Shown one piece after another: positions 32,362 to 44,360 of a DNA stretch of 64,000 bases. Source of the stretch: Ananas comosus (lineage: Eukaryota; Streptophyta; Magnoliopsida; Poales; Bromeliaceae). Position 1 is the first letter of the stretch, and the number at the start of each line of letters is the position of its first letter. The notes below the pieces were generated by a model. That model did no database searches, had not been told where the DNA came from, and worked only from the letters and a program-made list of their open reading frames with translations. A program made the translations under genes and the position numbers. The stretch lies in assembly GCF_001540865.1 (NCBI RefSeq), contig NC_033624.1, positions 248,001 through 312,000 of the forward strand, in the 5' to 3' direction.

Positions 32362-35300
32362 ATGAGCGGCGGCGGAGCGGCGGCGGCGGCGGCGGCGGCT
32401 GGGGAGGGGCCGTACTCGGAGGCGAAGACGTCGGTGTGGTGGGACATCGAGAATTGCCAGGTGCCGAGGGCGTGCGATCCCCACCTGATCGCGCAGAATA
32501 TAAGCTCGGCGTTGGCGGCGTTGGGCTACAGGGGCCCCGTCTCCATCTCCGCCTACGGCGACACCAGCAACATCTCGCCCGCCGCACAGCACGCCCTCTC
32601 CAGCACCGGCATCGCCCTCAACCACGTCCCCGCGGGTACTAGCGATGATCTGATCCTATCGCAAATCCCTAACGCTAATCCGATTATAGATCTCGATTCT
32701 TTCTTTTTCTTTTTCTTTTTTTTCTGTTGTGTATTATGAGAGTTTTCTATGCATTCGTGCTTAGTGGGACGCTATTGGTTTCAATCGGATTGATTTGTCT
32801 ATGGATCTAGTGTTATGCAGAAAATTAGGGTTTTTCACGCTCTGTACTGTTTAGTTTTACAGTCTCATAACAGTGATTGCGGTTTATGTTTAGTCAGTTT
32901 GCTATCTTTGTGAAGTAGTAGTGAAGTTTTAGGGTTTTGGATTACCTTATCATTCATTATCTTTGTGAAGTAGTAGTGAAGTTTTAGGGTTTTGGATTAT
33001 CTTATCATTCGGGAGACTTGTTCTGGGACGTGAATTATTTATCATTGTCTTTATATCTCCGAGTATACTATATCTCTGAGTACATGGTGTAGTCGGTATC
33101 GATGCATTGGGTGTTTTGAATTTACATACACTATTAAGGTTAACTGTGATCCTGACATATGCAGGGTTGATATTGCAGTGTGTCTGTTTGGACTTCTTGT
33201 ATGATATATCTTGTCCATGCCTTTGATGGGTGATGAAACTTTTGATTTTCTGATGCTTTGTTCCATGAGTGCATATCTTGTAGTGATTGGTTCTCTAACA
33301 GGGTTCTTAGGAAATTACATATCATGATTTTTTTCCCCCCTTAAAGTTCTACTTCCCCTGATGAGATACTTTCCTAAACAAATGCAGGTATAAAAGATGC
33401 GAGTGATAAAAAGATTCTAGTTGACATGTTGTTTTGGGCTATCGACAATCCTCCTCCTGCGAATTATTTGCTCATTTCTGGTGATCGGGACTTCTGCAAT
33501 GCCCTTCATAAGCTACGTATGAGAAGGTATAATATACTCCTCGCTCAACCACCTAATGTATCTCAAGTGCTGGTTACCGCTGCAAAGAGCGTGTGGCTGT
33601 GGAGGTCCCTTCTTGCTGGCGGACCACCATTAACAGAGTTGCCATATGTTAGTACTGTGTCAAATGCCAATGCATCAGAGGTAAGTTCATCTAAGACCAC
33701 TATACCAGAACCTGGACAGACAAATCAGACTATCAACGCTTCTGCTCTTGCCTTGAATTTGGACAATCAAAGGAGAAGTGGTAATGGAAAGATTGATAAT
33801 CACCAAAGAGGAAAGCAAGTGTGGAAGACTGCACACAAATATCAGAAGGATATGAATACACCTAGAACAACAAGTACTGAATTACAGACGCAGCCATCTG
33901 GAAGTCAAGAAGGTCTTTTTGATGGAGTTTCTGAAAGTAATATTCAGAAACAGTCTTCTGCAGACCTGTCAAATCAAGTTTCTACATCTATGGGCTCAAG
34001 TTCGAGAGCACAAGAGAATGCCAACTCGAACTGCACGGTGAAAAATCCTTTGTTCCCTGAATCATTACCTAAACCTAGTAAGTCACCTGCTAAATCCGGT
34101 TATTCTCACGAGAATGAAGAAGCACTTCCTAAGGAAGCGCCTCACAAGTTCTTTGGAGCTAATAAATCCAACACAGCACGTCCAAGTTTTCCTCAACCAG
34201 ATAATAGGTATCCCATGAACAATGGGTATAAGAACCCAAATTATCAGCAAACTCAAACTCAGCCATTAAGACCGAGTGATCTGCTGGCTTCTCAGCCTAA
34301 TACTGCGAAGGGGAGCTTGCATTTGTCAAATTCTCACAAAAGCAACCCTCATCCACCTACATCAAGGCCTAACGGCCCGCCTCTTAGTTCTCAACAACCC
34401 CGAGCAATCAACCCACCTTTTACTTCAGCTGGAAACCCACCTAATAGACCTACTTTTCATCAACACATTCCGCCTTTTCAATCATATCCAGAGCCGTATA
34501 ATAATTATCCTCCAGGCCCTGCAAATGTCCTGCATAATATGCAACCTCCATATTATGATTATAGTCACAGGCCCCCGATTACACATCCTATGCCTGGCAA
34601 TGTGCATAATCCTGGGTTCTGGGGATGCCCAGAACCATCAAGTGATGTTCAAGGTCTCACAGGGAACATTTTGCAAGCATTGAACATTTTGAGAAATGAT
34701 AAAATGGCCCCCACAGAAGCTAATATTGCAGATTGCATTCATTTTGGGGAGATGAATATTCCACATTTCAATGTTAAGATGGCTCTTGACTATTCCATTC
34801 AGCATCAGGTCGTTGTAATGCACAAATTAGGAGGCAATTTGCCATTTTTTGTGGGGAAAAATGACTCACTTTGGAAATGTGTGAATGTGATGGATAGTAC
34901 CATTAAGCATCCGAAGGAGACTTGGGACGCTGTTTCGAGGTTCCTTTCTTCTAGCAAGGGGCATTCTATGATATTGGCCTCTCAATGCATGTAAGGAGTT
35001 TTACTATGTCCGTGGTTTTTTTTTTTTTTAACTGGGTTAATTACAAGTACCATTCGCATGCTTTGACTCCTATTTCAATTTCAACCTCTTTATTTTTCAA
35101 TTGCTTCAATTTGACCTTGCGTGGGTTTTTCATTCTAGTAAGATACTGAATATTTTTGGGCTAAATTGAGATGATTAAAATGTGAGGTTGAAATTGAAGA
35201 AATAAAAACATCAGGTAGAAATTTAGATAAGGATGAAAGTGCAGGGGTGGTCTTTGTAATTTAACCAACAAATGTCCCTAATACTTAATCCTATCTTCTT

Positions 35301-35504
35301 GTTGTTTTTAGGTATCAAGCTGCCACTATACTAAAGAAGAAATGCCTGAAACATCTTGTTCTTGGTGAAATTCTGCAGATTTTGCATGCTGCAATCTCAG
35401 TGAAGAGGTGGATTATACCTCATTCGTCTGGTTGGCAGCCATTGACTCTCCATGTAGAGGTCGTGGATTTGAAAGCAGAATCCAGTAGTAATAGCACTAA
35501 ATGA
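32362..35504 (+). CDS. NYN domain (limkain-b1 type) putative ribonuclease protein, 689 aa, 3 exons
   Basis: Exons 32362-32635, 33388-34990 and 35312-35504 join in phase to 689 residues plus TGA. After an Ala-rich start (MSGGGAAAAAAAAGEG), the NYN fold begins at about residue 20 with TSVWWDIENCQVPRACDP (DIEN acidic site). It continues through SISAYGD, LVDMLFWAIDNPPPANYLLI and SGDRDFCNALHKLRMRRYNI, so the conserved aspartates are present. A long Ser/Pro/Asn-rich disordered middle (about 190-435) leads to a C-terminal helical region. That region (NILQALNILRNDKMAPTEAN..., then ILASQCMYQAATILKKKCL) resembles OST-HTH/LOTUS-like modules seen with NYN in MARF1-type and plant MNU proteins. The likely role is RNA binding or cleavage; target and location are not evident. 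Confidence 0.87.
32903..33010. repeat. 55-bp tandem duplication in the first intron of the NYN gene
   Basis: TATCTTTGTGAAGTAGTAGT through TTATCATTC occurs at 32903-32957 and again from 32958, with one or two differences. It is intronic and recent by its low divergence. Confidence 0.85.
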
Positions 35505-35592
35505 CAAATCTCCTTGGATTGAGGGGGATCTGTGAGGTGAAACAAGTTTGGCTTCATACTATTTCACTGAATTAGGTTCTATTATGGTATAG

Positions 35593-35647
<55 letters not shown>

Positions 35648-37083
35648 TGTGTAGATAGTGGTTTTGTGGACACTCTGTGTTTCTTTTCTTCTTAATGGTG
35701 ATACAAGAGCTCTTGGGAATTTCGTTGAAGCAAGGAAGGACAGAACTATTTAAAGTATTTTGGAAATGCAAACTATTTGAAGTATGGCTCCTTCCTGGTA
35801 GGCTGGGTTTAACAGGAGTATTTGGACAGTCTGATTGAAGGTGCTACAAAGAATTGTTACGTTAAGGGGGACTATCTTCTTTTGCGGGAGATGGAAAAGA
35901 TACATTAAATCAGTCTTAATTCAGAATGGTAATTATGTTTGGATCAAATATGAGTTGGTTCAGGTTGCTTTGCTCGTCTATCTCAGAGGATTAGCTCACT
36001 GAAGTTGTTATTGGTACCCAATAACTTCTGGTTACTCATGTGGTAAGCAAGTGAAAGTAGAAGCAGATGAAAGTTCCTTTAAAGTTAAATACTTCCAAGT
36101 CACAAATATGAAAGGGATGTATAAGGTCTTAATTCTCTTACAACAAAACTGTCGTGCTTTTGGTAATATATGCAGATGACTTAATGAAGGACCATTTGAG
36201 ATATTTCTGGTCTATGCTTCCCAGGATGAGGAGCAGGTTTATCAGGAGGATAAACTATCTTTATATTTCTTAAGCAGCTGTTTGCTATCAAGTTATCACT
36301 GAAGCTTCTGTTATTCTACTGCTGCCACGGCATCGGAAGAAGCTCAGATTGCCCCAAAAATGCATGCCCAAACTTGTTTTTACTTTTTGATCGTCATCCC
36401 TGTTGACACTTTAGGTTTTTCTAGCTTGGTCTATGGTCACCAACTGGGTGTGGGTCATTACTTATTGTTATAATATGATTTGGATCCTCAGGTAACTAGT
36501 AGCTATTTTGTGTCGTTTCCTTTGTTGGATTTTCTATTAGATTTGGTTAAAGGCTTGTTCTCTTTGCATCTAGCATGTGTGAATAGCACTAATAGTCCCT
36601 GAACCTTTATTTAAGTTTCACTGTGGTTCTTGAACTTAAAAAGTGCTGGGTCTTTCGTCCTTATTACCACCTATTGTTGCAGGAAAAATTATTGCATGCA
36701 CCCGATGGTGCGTCTGTACAGTAGTGTGCCATGAATTTATTAGTTCTCCATCCATCTGGCTCATATTTTCAGCCCAAACGGCGGATTTTATGTAGTGAAA
36801 TCAGTGGGCGATAAGTATTGAAATATCAGATGGAATCAGGAGCTGATGGATTGATGGTACATTGATGTAGCACTTGCAAGTGATATGTTTTTCTCAATGA
36901 GTAGATGAGTATGATGACTAAAATAAAATATTTCCAAGTCTCTTGGGATTGTGTTTATAAAAGTTTTGAGGATTGAATTGAAAGTTAACGTTTGGGGACT
37001 GATTGTGCAATTTACCCAACCTTATATTCACCCCTTGTACTTTAACTACTGTTCCACGCCTTGTGTGCGCTATGTTTGCTGAT
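35505..37083 (+). other. Downstream region of the NYN gene: 3' UTR, (TA)n run, no gene
   Basis: Holds the probable 3' UTR, a (TA)n microsatellite at about 35596-35645 and roughly 1.4 kb of moderately AT-rich non-coding DNA. No conserved frame or transposon ends were recognised before the SINE at 37084. Confidence 0.5.
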
Positions 37084-37240
37084 TTTTTTTTTTTTTATTA
37101 GAGATAGGCAGCACGCTATTCGTTTTATTTATTTTATTTTATAAATAAACTTAGCTGAAAATATGAATCAACTAGGATTTGAACTTGAGACCTCAGATAT
37201 ATCACTAAGCCTTTTGTCATTTGCTTTAGGGGCGGTCCGT
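37084..37240 (-). mobile_element. tRNA-type SINE, copy 4, with 13-bp target duplication
   Basis: Poly-T, ATTAGAGATAGGCAGCACGC, TTTATTTTATAAATAAACTT, GGATTTGAACTTGAGACCTC and CATTTGCTTTAGGGGCGGTC. Flanked by exact TATGTTTGCTGAT at 37071-37083 and 37241-37253. It is the most diverged internally of the five copies, although its target duplication is perfect. Confidence 0.87.
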
Positions 37241-37253
37241 TATGTTTGCTGAT

Positions 37254-38505
37254 GTTAGCTCTCATTTGGGTGGTGTATTAACTTCTACTGGCCTAAAGAT
37301 ATTGCAATTTCCATCATGTCCTTGAGTGAAATTTCTTCCTCTGGTTTGATTTTGGTTTTCTGGCTCTGCTGCTGCTGCTCTTTTAATCAAATTTTTGTGA
37401 TTCGACAAAATTTGATGGTTTTACTCGCCTTTTAGAAAACAGAATTAGAAGAATTAATAGCTAACAATTATTATATTTAATGAAAATTTTAACTTTAATT
37501 AATTTTAATAATTTAAATTAAAAATAAAAATTATGGAGGAGTCAACAACGAAAAGTAGTTTAGGGGCTCAGCCAAAGAGAGAAATTTCCCGACGGTGAGG
37601 AATATTACAGCGTTGAAAACTGAAAACTGGAAACTTACTCTTTTAGGTTAAAAAACGAAACATCCCGAAAATCGACTTGTCAAAAATAAGGCGAGTGTCG
37701 GACAAAGCCCATCTGATCTAGCTCGGCCCATAAGAATATACTTTCTGGGCCCACCATGTTAGCGCTCGTTGCAAACTACACAGCATCGCAATCGCCGGAT
37801 CGGGCTCGTAGGCCCATTTAAAGCGCACGCCTCTCCTGATTGGGCTGGGCTTTATCCGACTCCCACCATAAAGCTTACTTTTAGTCACTCTCGTTAGTAC
37901 GCGTGTCAGCGTGACAAATCACCGTTGGTTGCCCCGAAATAAAAAATTAAATAAAAAATAAATAAAAGAATTAGACTAACTAAAAAATATATACTACATC
38001 TTAATTCAACATTTGCAAATTATAAATTTCGTCCAAATCTTAGATAACAACTTATTATTGATGAGTTATGAGTTTTCATTATCAAATTGACTCTGATAAA
38101 TGGTAGATTAATCACACAATTCCCTTTCCAACTAAACTTCTCTGTAACCGCACATGCCGGTCGTTTGGTGTCATCTCTTCACAAAAGAACACCCAGTAAT
38201 AGAGTACAAGAAAAAGAGTAAAGAGGGGAAAATAATAGACGTTACTTGCCAAATGGTAAGTGAGAGTGTGAGACTACATTAATACACATTCCGCTCCAAC
38301 AGTAGATTCACAACATTAGGATGATGACCTCTCCACTATATCAACTTGCTGCATGATTTAGCTACCACTACAAACACGAAAATGAAAATGGGTCATAGAC
38401 TCATACTACTGGGTAAAAAAAAAACCCTATAAGGCTACCTGCTTTGATCAATTTTGAAATAAACTATATTTCCTGACTCAAAAAAGAGAAAAGAAAATTG
38501 AATAA
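37254..38505. other. Intergenic region between the NYN gene and release factor 1
   Basis: No supportable gene. A moderately GC-rich patch (37600-37930) contains repeated GGGCCCA/GGCCCA-type motifs (TCGGCCCATAAG, GGGCCCACC, AGGCCCATTT), which are common in plant promoters. No start codon with a convincing ORF follows. The part just below 38506 is 3' flank of the release factor gene. Confidence 0.4.
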
Positions 38506-41500
38506 CTATGAGCCAAATGATGCAATCGCATCCATCTCCTCTTGCAGAAGAAGCGCATCAATGAAAACGTCTAGGCTATCCCCTTCCAAAACATCCTCCA
38601 TAGAGTGATGAGTGATCCCGATGCGGTGATCAGTGACTCGACCCTGAGGGAAATTGTATGTCCGGATCCGCTCAGACCTGTCACCGCTTCCAATCTATTC
38701 AAGTCATTAGCATATCCTGTGGTTGGTCGAAGTAGTAAATGAAGAAAGAAGAGCATGCTGCTGCTTACCTGCTCTGATCTAAGTTTTGATCTGCTCTTTT
38801 GTAGCCTAGACCTCTCCATTTCATATAATCTTGCGCGTAGCACTTTCAGAGCTTTAGCCTTGTTCTGGAGGGGGAGAAAAAGATACTCGTAAGAGAAGTC
38901 ACTTTTACAATTCATATAACCATCTTATTCAGTTAATATGTAACTTCTTCAATTAAGAAGCAAAAAACACCAAGCTTTCTATTCATGTCATATGCACATA
39001 CAAGAGGACCAACATATGGCAGCATCATGAGAGAAAGAAGAGAATTTGTTTTAAGATGAAAAGAGAGAATTGGGGATAACTACTTACCATGTGTTGCGAC
39101 CTTTCATCTTGTATAGCAACAGTTATTCCAGTAGGGATATGGGTAATCCTAACAGCACTGTTGGTGGTGTTGACAGACTGGCCTCCACAACCACCAGATC
39201 TGTATGTATCAATTTTCAGGTCGTCATTTCGCAATTGAACATCAACCTGCAATGGTTGGTCGGGCAAAAAAAGCATTTAATTTGCCAAGTAGTCACATAA
39301 AGCTTGTTTAAAACTTCATCAAGTATAGAAAAGAAAGATTAATAGTACAGAAGAATAAATCATGCAAAGTGTGTTTGAACTTTGGAAGTGAATGCCTTCC
39401 TAGTATTTTTAACATACTAGCCATGAGCATATAAGGGCCTATCACTGCCAACTATCAAGGAAAGTATATCTGTGCTCACATTTGAAATTTATGGACCTCA
39501 AAAAGAAAAAATTCAGAGAAAACACAAAATTAAAAATTGACAAATAAGAGTAAATAGCTATTCACTATAATTGCCAACGTAGTCCTAATAAGTAAATTTA
39601 AATACCTGACAAGTTTACAATAGCCATTATCAGCACTTTCAGTGGTTTGTGGCAACATTTGGAGTATAAGCATATCACACTGAAAAGGTGTTTTTTATTA
39701 GTCAACTTCCTATCATCTTCCTGATATATGGGGTTAAAAGGCTAAGCAAGCAAACAAAAGTCAATTGACCATAGTTTCTAACTGCATGCAGTGTAAAGAC
39801 ACAAAAGACCAAGATCAAAACACAATAAGGGGAAAAAACTAAACAGAACTATCTGGTTAAAATAGAGCCAGCACACACGCTAACAAGCGGCATGGAATAA
39901 AAACAGGAAAAAGCATCACATTAAATTGAAAAATTGCATACGGGAATATATCCTACCTCATCAGCCTGAGGAAGAATAGCAACAGATACAGCACTTGTAT
40001 GCACCCGTCCCGACTTCTCTGTCACTGGGATTCGCTGCCAAATACAAGGACAAAAACTAATTCATAAATAACCTAAACACACAATAGGATGCATAAGAGG
40101 AATCAATGTAAGTCTTCATCTCACCTGAACTCTATGAATGCCACTCTCAAACTTAAGCCTTCCGTATGCACCTTGGCCTGATATTGTTCCACTAGCTTCC
40201 TGTTATATTGATCTTGTTGAAGTGAGCCAAAAAAAAAAAACCATCTCTCATTCAACTTTCATGGAAAAGAATATGGCTATATATTCATTGCTAACAGCCT
40301 GTTTAATAACTTATGGCAATATATTAATACATGCAGACGTGCATAACTATCCACGGGCACAAACAGATAGGGCACCGAGCATTAAACGGTCCAGTCTGTT
40401 CAGATTCTGCTACTCTAGCAACAACACCAAAAGAAAAAAAAATGAAGAGTACCTTGTATCCTTTTAGATCAGACTCCATTATTTGTACAACATCAAATTT
40501 CCAGCCATTCTTCTGAGAGTATTTCTCATACCTGTAATTAAAAATAATTACCACCATTCGTTCGAAAAAGTAATTTTCTACAGACATCCACAATCCAGGA
40601 AAGAAACATACATTTTAAATACATCCATAGCAAATAAAGAAGCTTCTTCACCTCCAGTTCCTGTTAAAAACCTAGAATCAATCTCAATGACTTCAAAGCC
40701 AAGGAAAAAGCAACTAAGGAAAACGAAAGTCACCTTTAGGTTCTCTTGAATTGACTAATATATATTTAGATCATGTTACCTGCTCTCACCTCCAATATAC
40801 AATCCTTCTCATCAGCATCATCCTTTGGAAGAAACGACTTAAACAGTAAATACTGCAGCCTTTTCTCCTCCTCAACAGCTTCGGCCAATTCCACTGCTGC
40901 CAAATCGCGCATTTCTTTGTCTTCATTAGAGTTGGATATCAATGACCTCAGACTGTCAATCTCCTGCAAAGGAAAATGCTTCCTCAAGGTCAACAAGGTG
41001 AATGATGTCAATCTGAATAAATAGTTGACGCTAATAGAAGGAAACAACGAGAAGTTTAACTATTGAGGAAAAAAAGAAGCAAAAAACTTTATGTCGATTT
41101 CATATAGTAATGCAATACCAAAAGGTCGTGCACATCACTGGTAAATTTCACTTACACAGTTTGACAAACAAAAGAGTTAGTGCATGGGGCAAAAGATGAC
41201 TAAAATCATAGGAATTAATGACAAAAGAAAATAGAAAGCCCCAATAATTCTGCTTATGTTTATAAAGTAAGAAAAATACCGCAGCAAATACCAACAATAT
41301 ACTAAATAACTAATAACAATGTGATACCCTGATTGGGAGAAGAATAATATCACAACATAGTCATGTTTGAAAATTAGGCCCTGTTTGGATGCAGGAATAT
41401 CTTTCTCGGTATATCCGCTGAATTTATTCAAAAAATGTGTACATTTGATTAATAAGGAGTATGATCAAATATTTAGAATTGAATACTATATTCGGTCTTC

Positions 41501-43370
41501 AATCATTTTAATCGATAAGATAAATCACTTCATAGGTGAAATATGCTATCCTACTAAATTATAGATAATAAAACCTTTGAAGGAGCAAAAAATCAAACTC
41601 TTTAGTTGAGATCATACTAAAAAATACTTATACAGAATAAATTATCCTTGGATAACTTATTCCTGACATCCAAACTAGGCCTTAAAAGTTTGAGTGCCAA
41701 TGTGTTAGGATCTACCAACAATTCATTGTACCTGTTATATTTCAATTAAAAATGCCAGAAACAAAAGATATATGATTTGTGAAAGGAAAGATATGCTTAT
41801 CACCTCCTTCTTAGCTCTCAATTCGTTAATCAGCTTCGTAGAGTACACTAGTTTTTGAAGCTCCTTATTGGCCCTTGAATATTCTTCTGCCGATGCTGCT
41901 GGCTGTCTTCACAACAACATTACAAATATGCAGTCAACTCATTTTACTCATACAAAACTGTCAGTTCATAACATGCAAGTATATGATAGGAGAGACACTT
42001 GTAAAATAGTCAAACAAACAAAAGTTGATGCACAATCATGAGATAGGAGAGACACTTGTAAAATAGTCAAACAAACAAAAGTTGATGCACAATCATGAGA
42101 TAGGAGAGACACTTGTAAAATAGTCAAACAAACAAAAGTTGATACACAATAATGAAAAAGTAAACGATAATCTCTCAAACAGACTTTTATGTGAAATTAT
42201 CTCAATAAGATATAGTGAAATTGGAATTTTGAAGAATTTGGGAAACCAAAAAAAAAAGACAATCTACAATACTGATCAACCACAGTATATTGTGGGCAAG
42301 AAAATTTTCCTAATCAAGATGATAAGAGTTCGGCAAAATTTCACACATTTTTACGAATTTAAGTTTTACATAAGTCATTATATTTGTAAAGTTGCAATAA
42401 TGTAAGGATAAATTTTGGCAAACATTTCATAGCATGATATTGGCTCTAGAATTCGGAGAAATTACAATAGCTAAAGGAAAAGAGGTAGGTTTTGCAGAAC
42501 AAATCACAACTTACAGATATTGATTGAAACTTGACAGATTCATTAAAATAAAAATGACCACGTAATGGCAAGATTTTACGATCTTTTCTGAAAGAAACTC
42601 ATAGGCCATTGTTAAAGATTCATATATTACGGATTACACAAGCCATGTATCAGGTCAACTTTAACCATGTTTTCCACATCTAGCAACTGTGTAGCCTATG
42701 TTCCTCAACTTTTTGTGTTTAAGATGATTAAACAAATACATTAATCAATAATATAGGTAAAATTAACGAAAGCGAGTCTGTTTATTTACCTCTTCTTCCT
42801 TAACACATCATAGTATAATAGATGATTCTCTGGCAATTTTGTAGTGAGAAAAATTAAGTTACCTGATTAATTTGCTCCTGAAGGTGCGCGCTTCTCTGTT
42901 CGATAGAAATCATTCTTTGCTCCATGATTTTAAGAAGGTTAGCAGGAAGTTGCGGATGCAGTTCTGGAGATACAAAGGGTTCAGAGAATAGTCACGTTGA
43001 TTGAATCGGCACAAGTTAAGATGCATAAAAGCCAGTATACTACAGGAACTCGTACGAAAATTTGATTTTTCGAAAGATAAGAACACTACACCAAGATGAA
43101 AAGGGGAATACAACATACATATTGGTTAAATCACGTTAAAAATGAGCATACATACAATTACAAAAGCAAAAGCGATTGGATCTTCGTTAGAATGAACAAA
43201 AGCATACCAGTGGAGTATAATCGCGGAGGCGAATGAGAGGCCACCGAGATCGAACGCATTAATGGCTCCCTGTAGGGAATTGAGACCGGAGAACATGGAG
43301 AATCGAAGGATCGAAATCTATGGAGCTCGCGAAGCAAGCTTCGTCCCCACCGAAACCCTAGATACCTCAT
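38506..43370 (-). CDS. Peptide chain release factor 1, mitochondrial type, 423 aa, 11 exons
   Basis: Minus-strand exons 43370-43208, 42963-42863, 41902-41804, 40963-40780, 40660-40612, 40531-40453, 40199-40125, 40034-39957, 39246-39088, 38864-38769 and 38694-38506 join in phase to 423 residues plus TAG. The Arg-rich start ([20 protein letters not shown]) lacks acidic residues, like a mitochondrial presequence. Domain 2 contains [20 protein letters not shown] with the PxT-type codon-reading element (PVT). Domain 3 carries the GGQ peptidyl-hydrolysis motif in [20 protein letters not shown], where the usual His/Val context after GGQ is Ser-Val. The C-terminus ends [11 protein letters not shown]. 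It terminates translation at UAA/UAG on organellar ribosomes. Mitochondrial rather than plastid location is inferred from the presequence and resemblance to plant mtRF1. Confidence 0.92.
41377..41681. mobile_element. Tourist-like (PIF/Harbinger) MITE, 305 bp, with TTA target duplication
   Basis: The left end GGCCCTGTTTGGATGCAGGA and the inverted right end GGCCTAGTTTGGATGTCAGG are near matches. TTA flanks both sides (41374-41376 and 41682-41684). The AT-rich interior (TCTTTCTCGG...) is non-coding. It lies in an intron of the release factor 1 gene (between exons 41902-41804 and 40963-40780) and does not touch splice sites. Confidence 0.88.
41985..42155. repeat. 57-bp minisatellite, three copies
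   Basis: The unit starts GATAGGAGAGACACTTGTAA and contains AATAGTCAAACAAACAAAAG; copies start at 41985, 42042 and 42099. The first two are essentially identical and the third has diverged at its end. It is located in the second intron of the release factor 1 gene. Confidence 0.92.
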
Positions 43371-44360
43371 CGCCGTCGCAGCTCGTAGTACTACTCTCTC
43401 TGTGACTCCCCCACCCCCCGGCCCCCACCCAATACGAAGAAAAGAGAAGGATCCGCGATGGGTTCGAATTGCATGGGCCGGATTATGTGGCAGATGATCG
43501 CGCTCAGAAGTTCAGTTTCCGGGCCCCATAGTACATGGGCCGGGCAATCGAAACCATGATCGGGCTTAGAATTTCAGTTTCCGGCTCAATACGGACCAAA
43601 TAAGGTTGAGAGAGTCTGATTTTCCAGCCCAAAATGATGGGCCTTAGCCCAATGAGGTCCAGCACGTAATGAATATCCGTTGAGGATTGCACAGGAAAGC
43701 TACATAAAATTTAAAAATTCTTTTGTTTTTTAGTAAACCGAAACATGAAGCAGTAAAAAAAACAAAAAAAAACATCCAAACTAGTCGGAATTCAGCTGCC
43801 ACTTTTCTTAAAAAGAGAAAACTAAACAGCTGTTTTTTCTTTTTATTAGAATATTCAGACAGCTCCGTAGAGTTGCCTGTTTTGGTGATTTTTCATTGTC
43901 AAATAGCTGGCTTCTACGATCTTGAGTAAAGCAACTACCCTTTATTGCAGATTGAATATGATACTTAAAAATCTCTTAGCAAAAAGCATTTGATATTCCA
44001 GAATGATAAGATAAGGGAAAAGGATAAGCCATCCTGTAGTGCAGACTACATACAACAGTGCATTTCTAGTTAGACACAGACAATAGGTAAAAAAGGTGAA
44101 GGACTGAAATTCTACATGGAATATCTAAGTAATTAAAAAAATTTACTTAATGGGCATTACAAGGTACAAACGGACGCTACAAGATACAAACCGCCGCTGC
44201 AAATGTTAGGTTACATGCCCTAATAGCCGGAAGCTAACCACAAATAACAAGATTTAATTACCATATCCATTGCTCCAAAATCAAAATCTACAAGAATTAC
44301 AAGAAATTATATACAATTAGAAAGGTGAGCATACTCTTCATGTAAATACATTTGCAGGGT
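43371..44360. other. Intergenic: promoter of release factor 1 and 3' flank of CRSH
   Basis: Just upstream of the release factor ATG (minus strand) is a C/G-rich tract (CCCCCACCCCCCGGCCCCCA near 43408-43427). Several GGGCC(C/G)/GGCCCA motifs follow at 43475-43640, in keeping with a TATA-less housekeeping promoter. A telo-box-like AAACCCTAG lies at the very start of the coding sequence (43352-43360). The rest is 3' flank of CRSH; no separate gene was seen. Confidence 0.5.

Noticed and set aside
32250..32625. Minus-strand frames opposite the first NYN exon
   Set aside because: They are shadows of the GC-rich first exon; the plus strand encodes a clear NYN domain.
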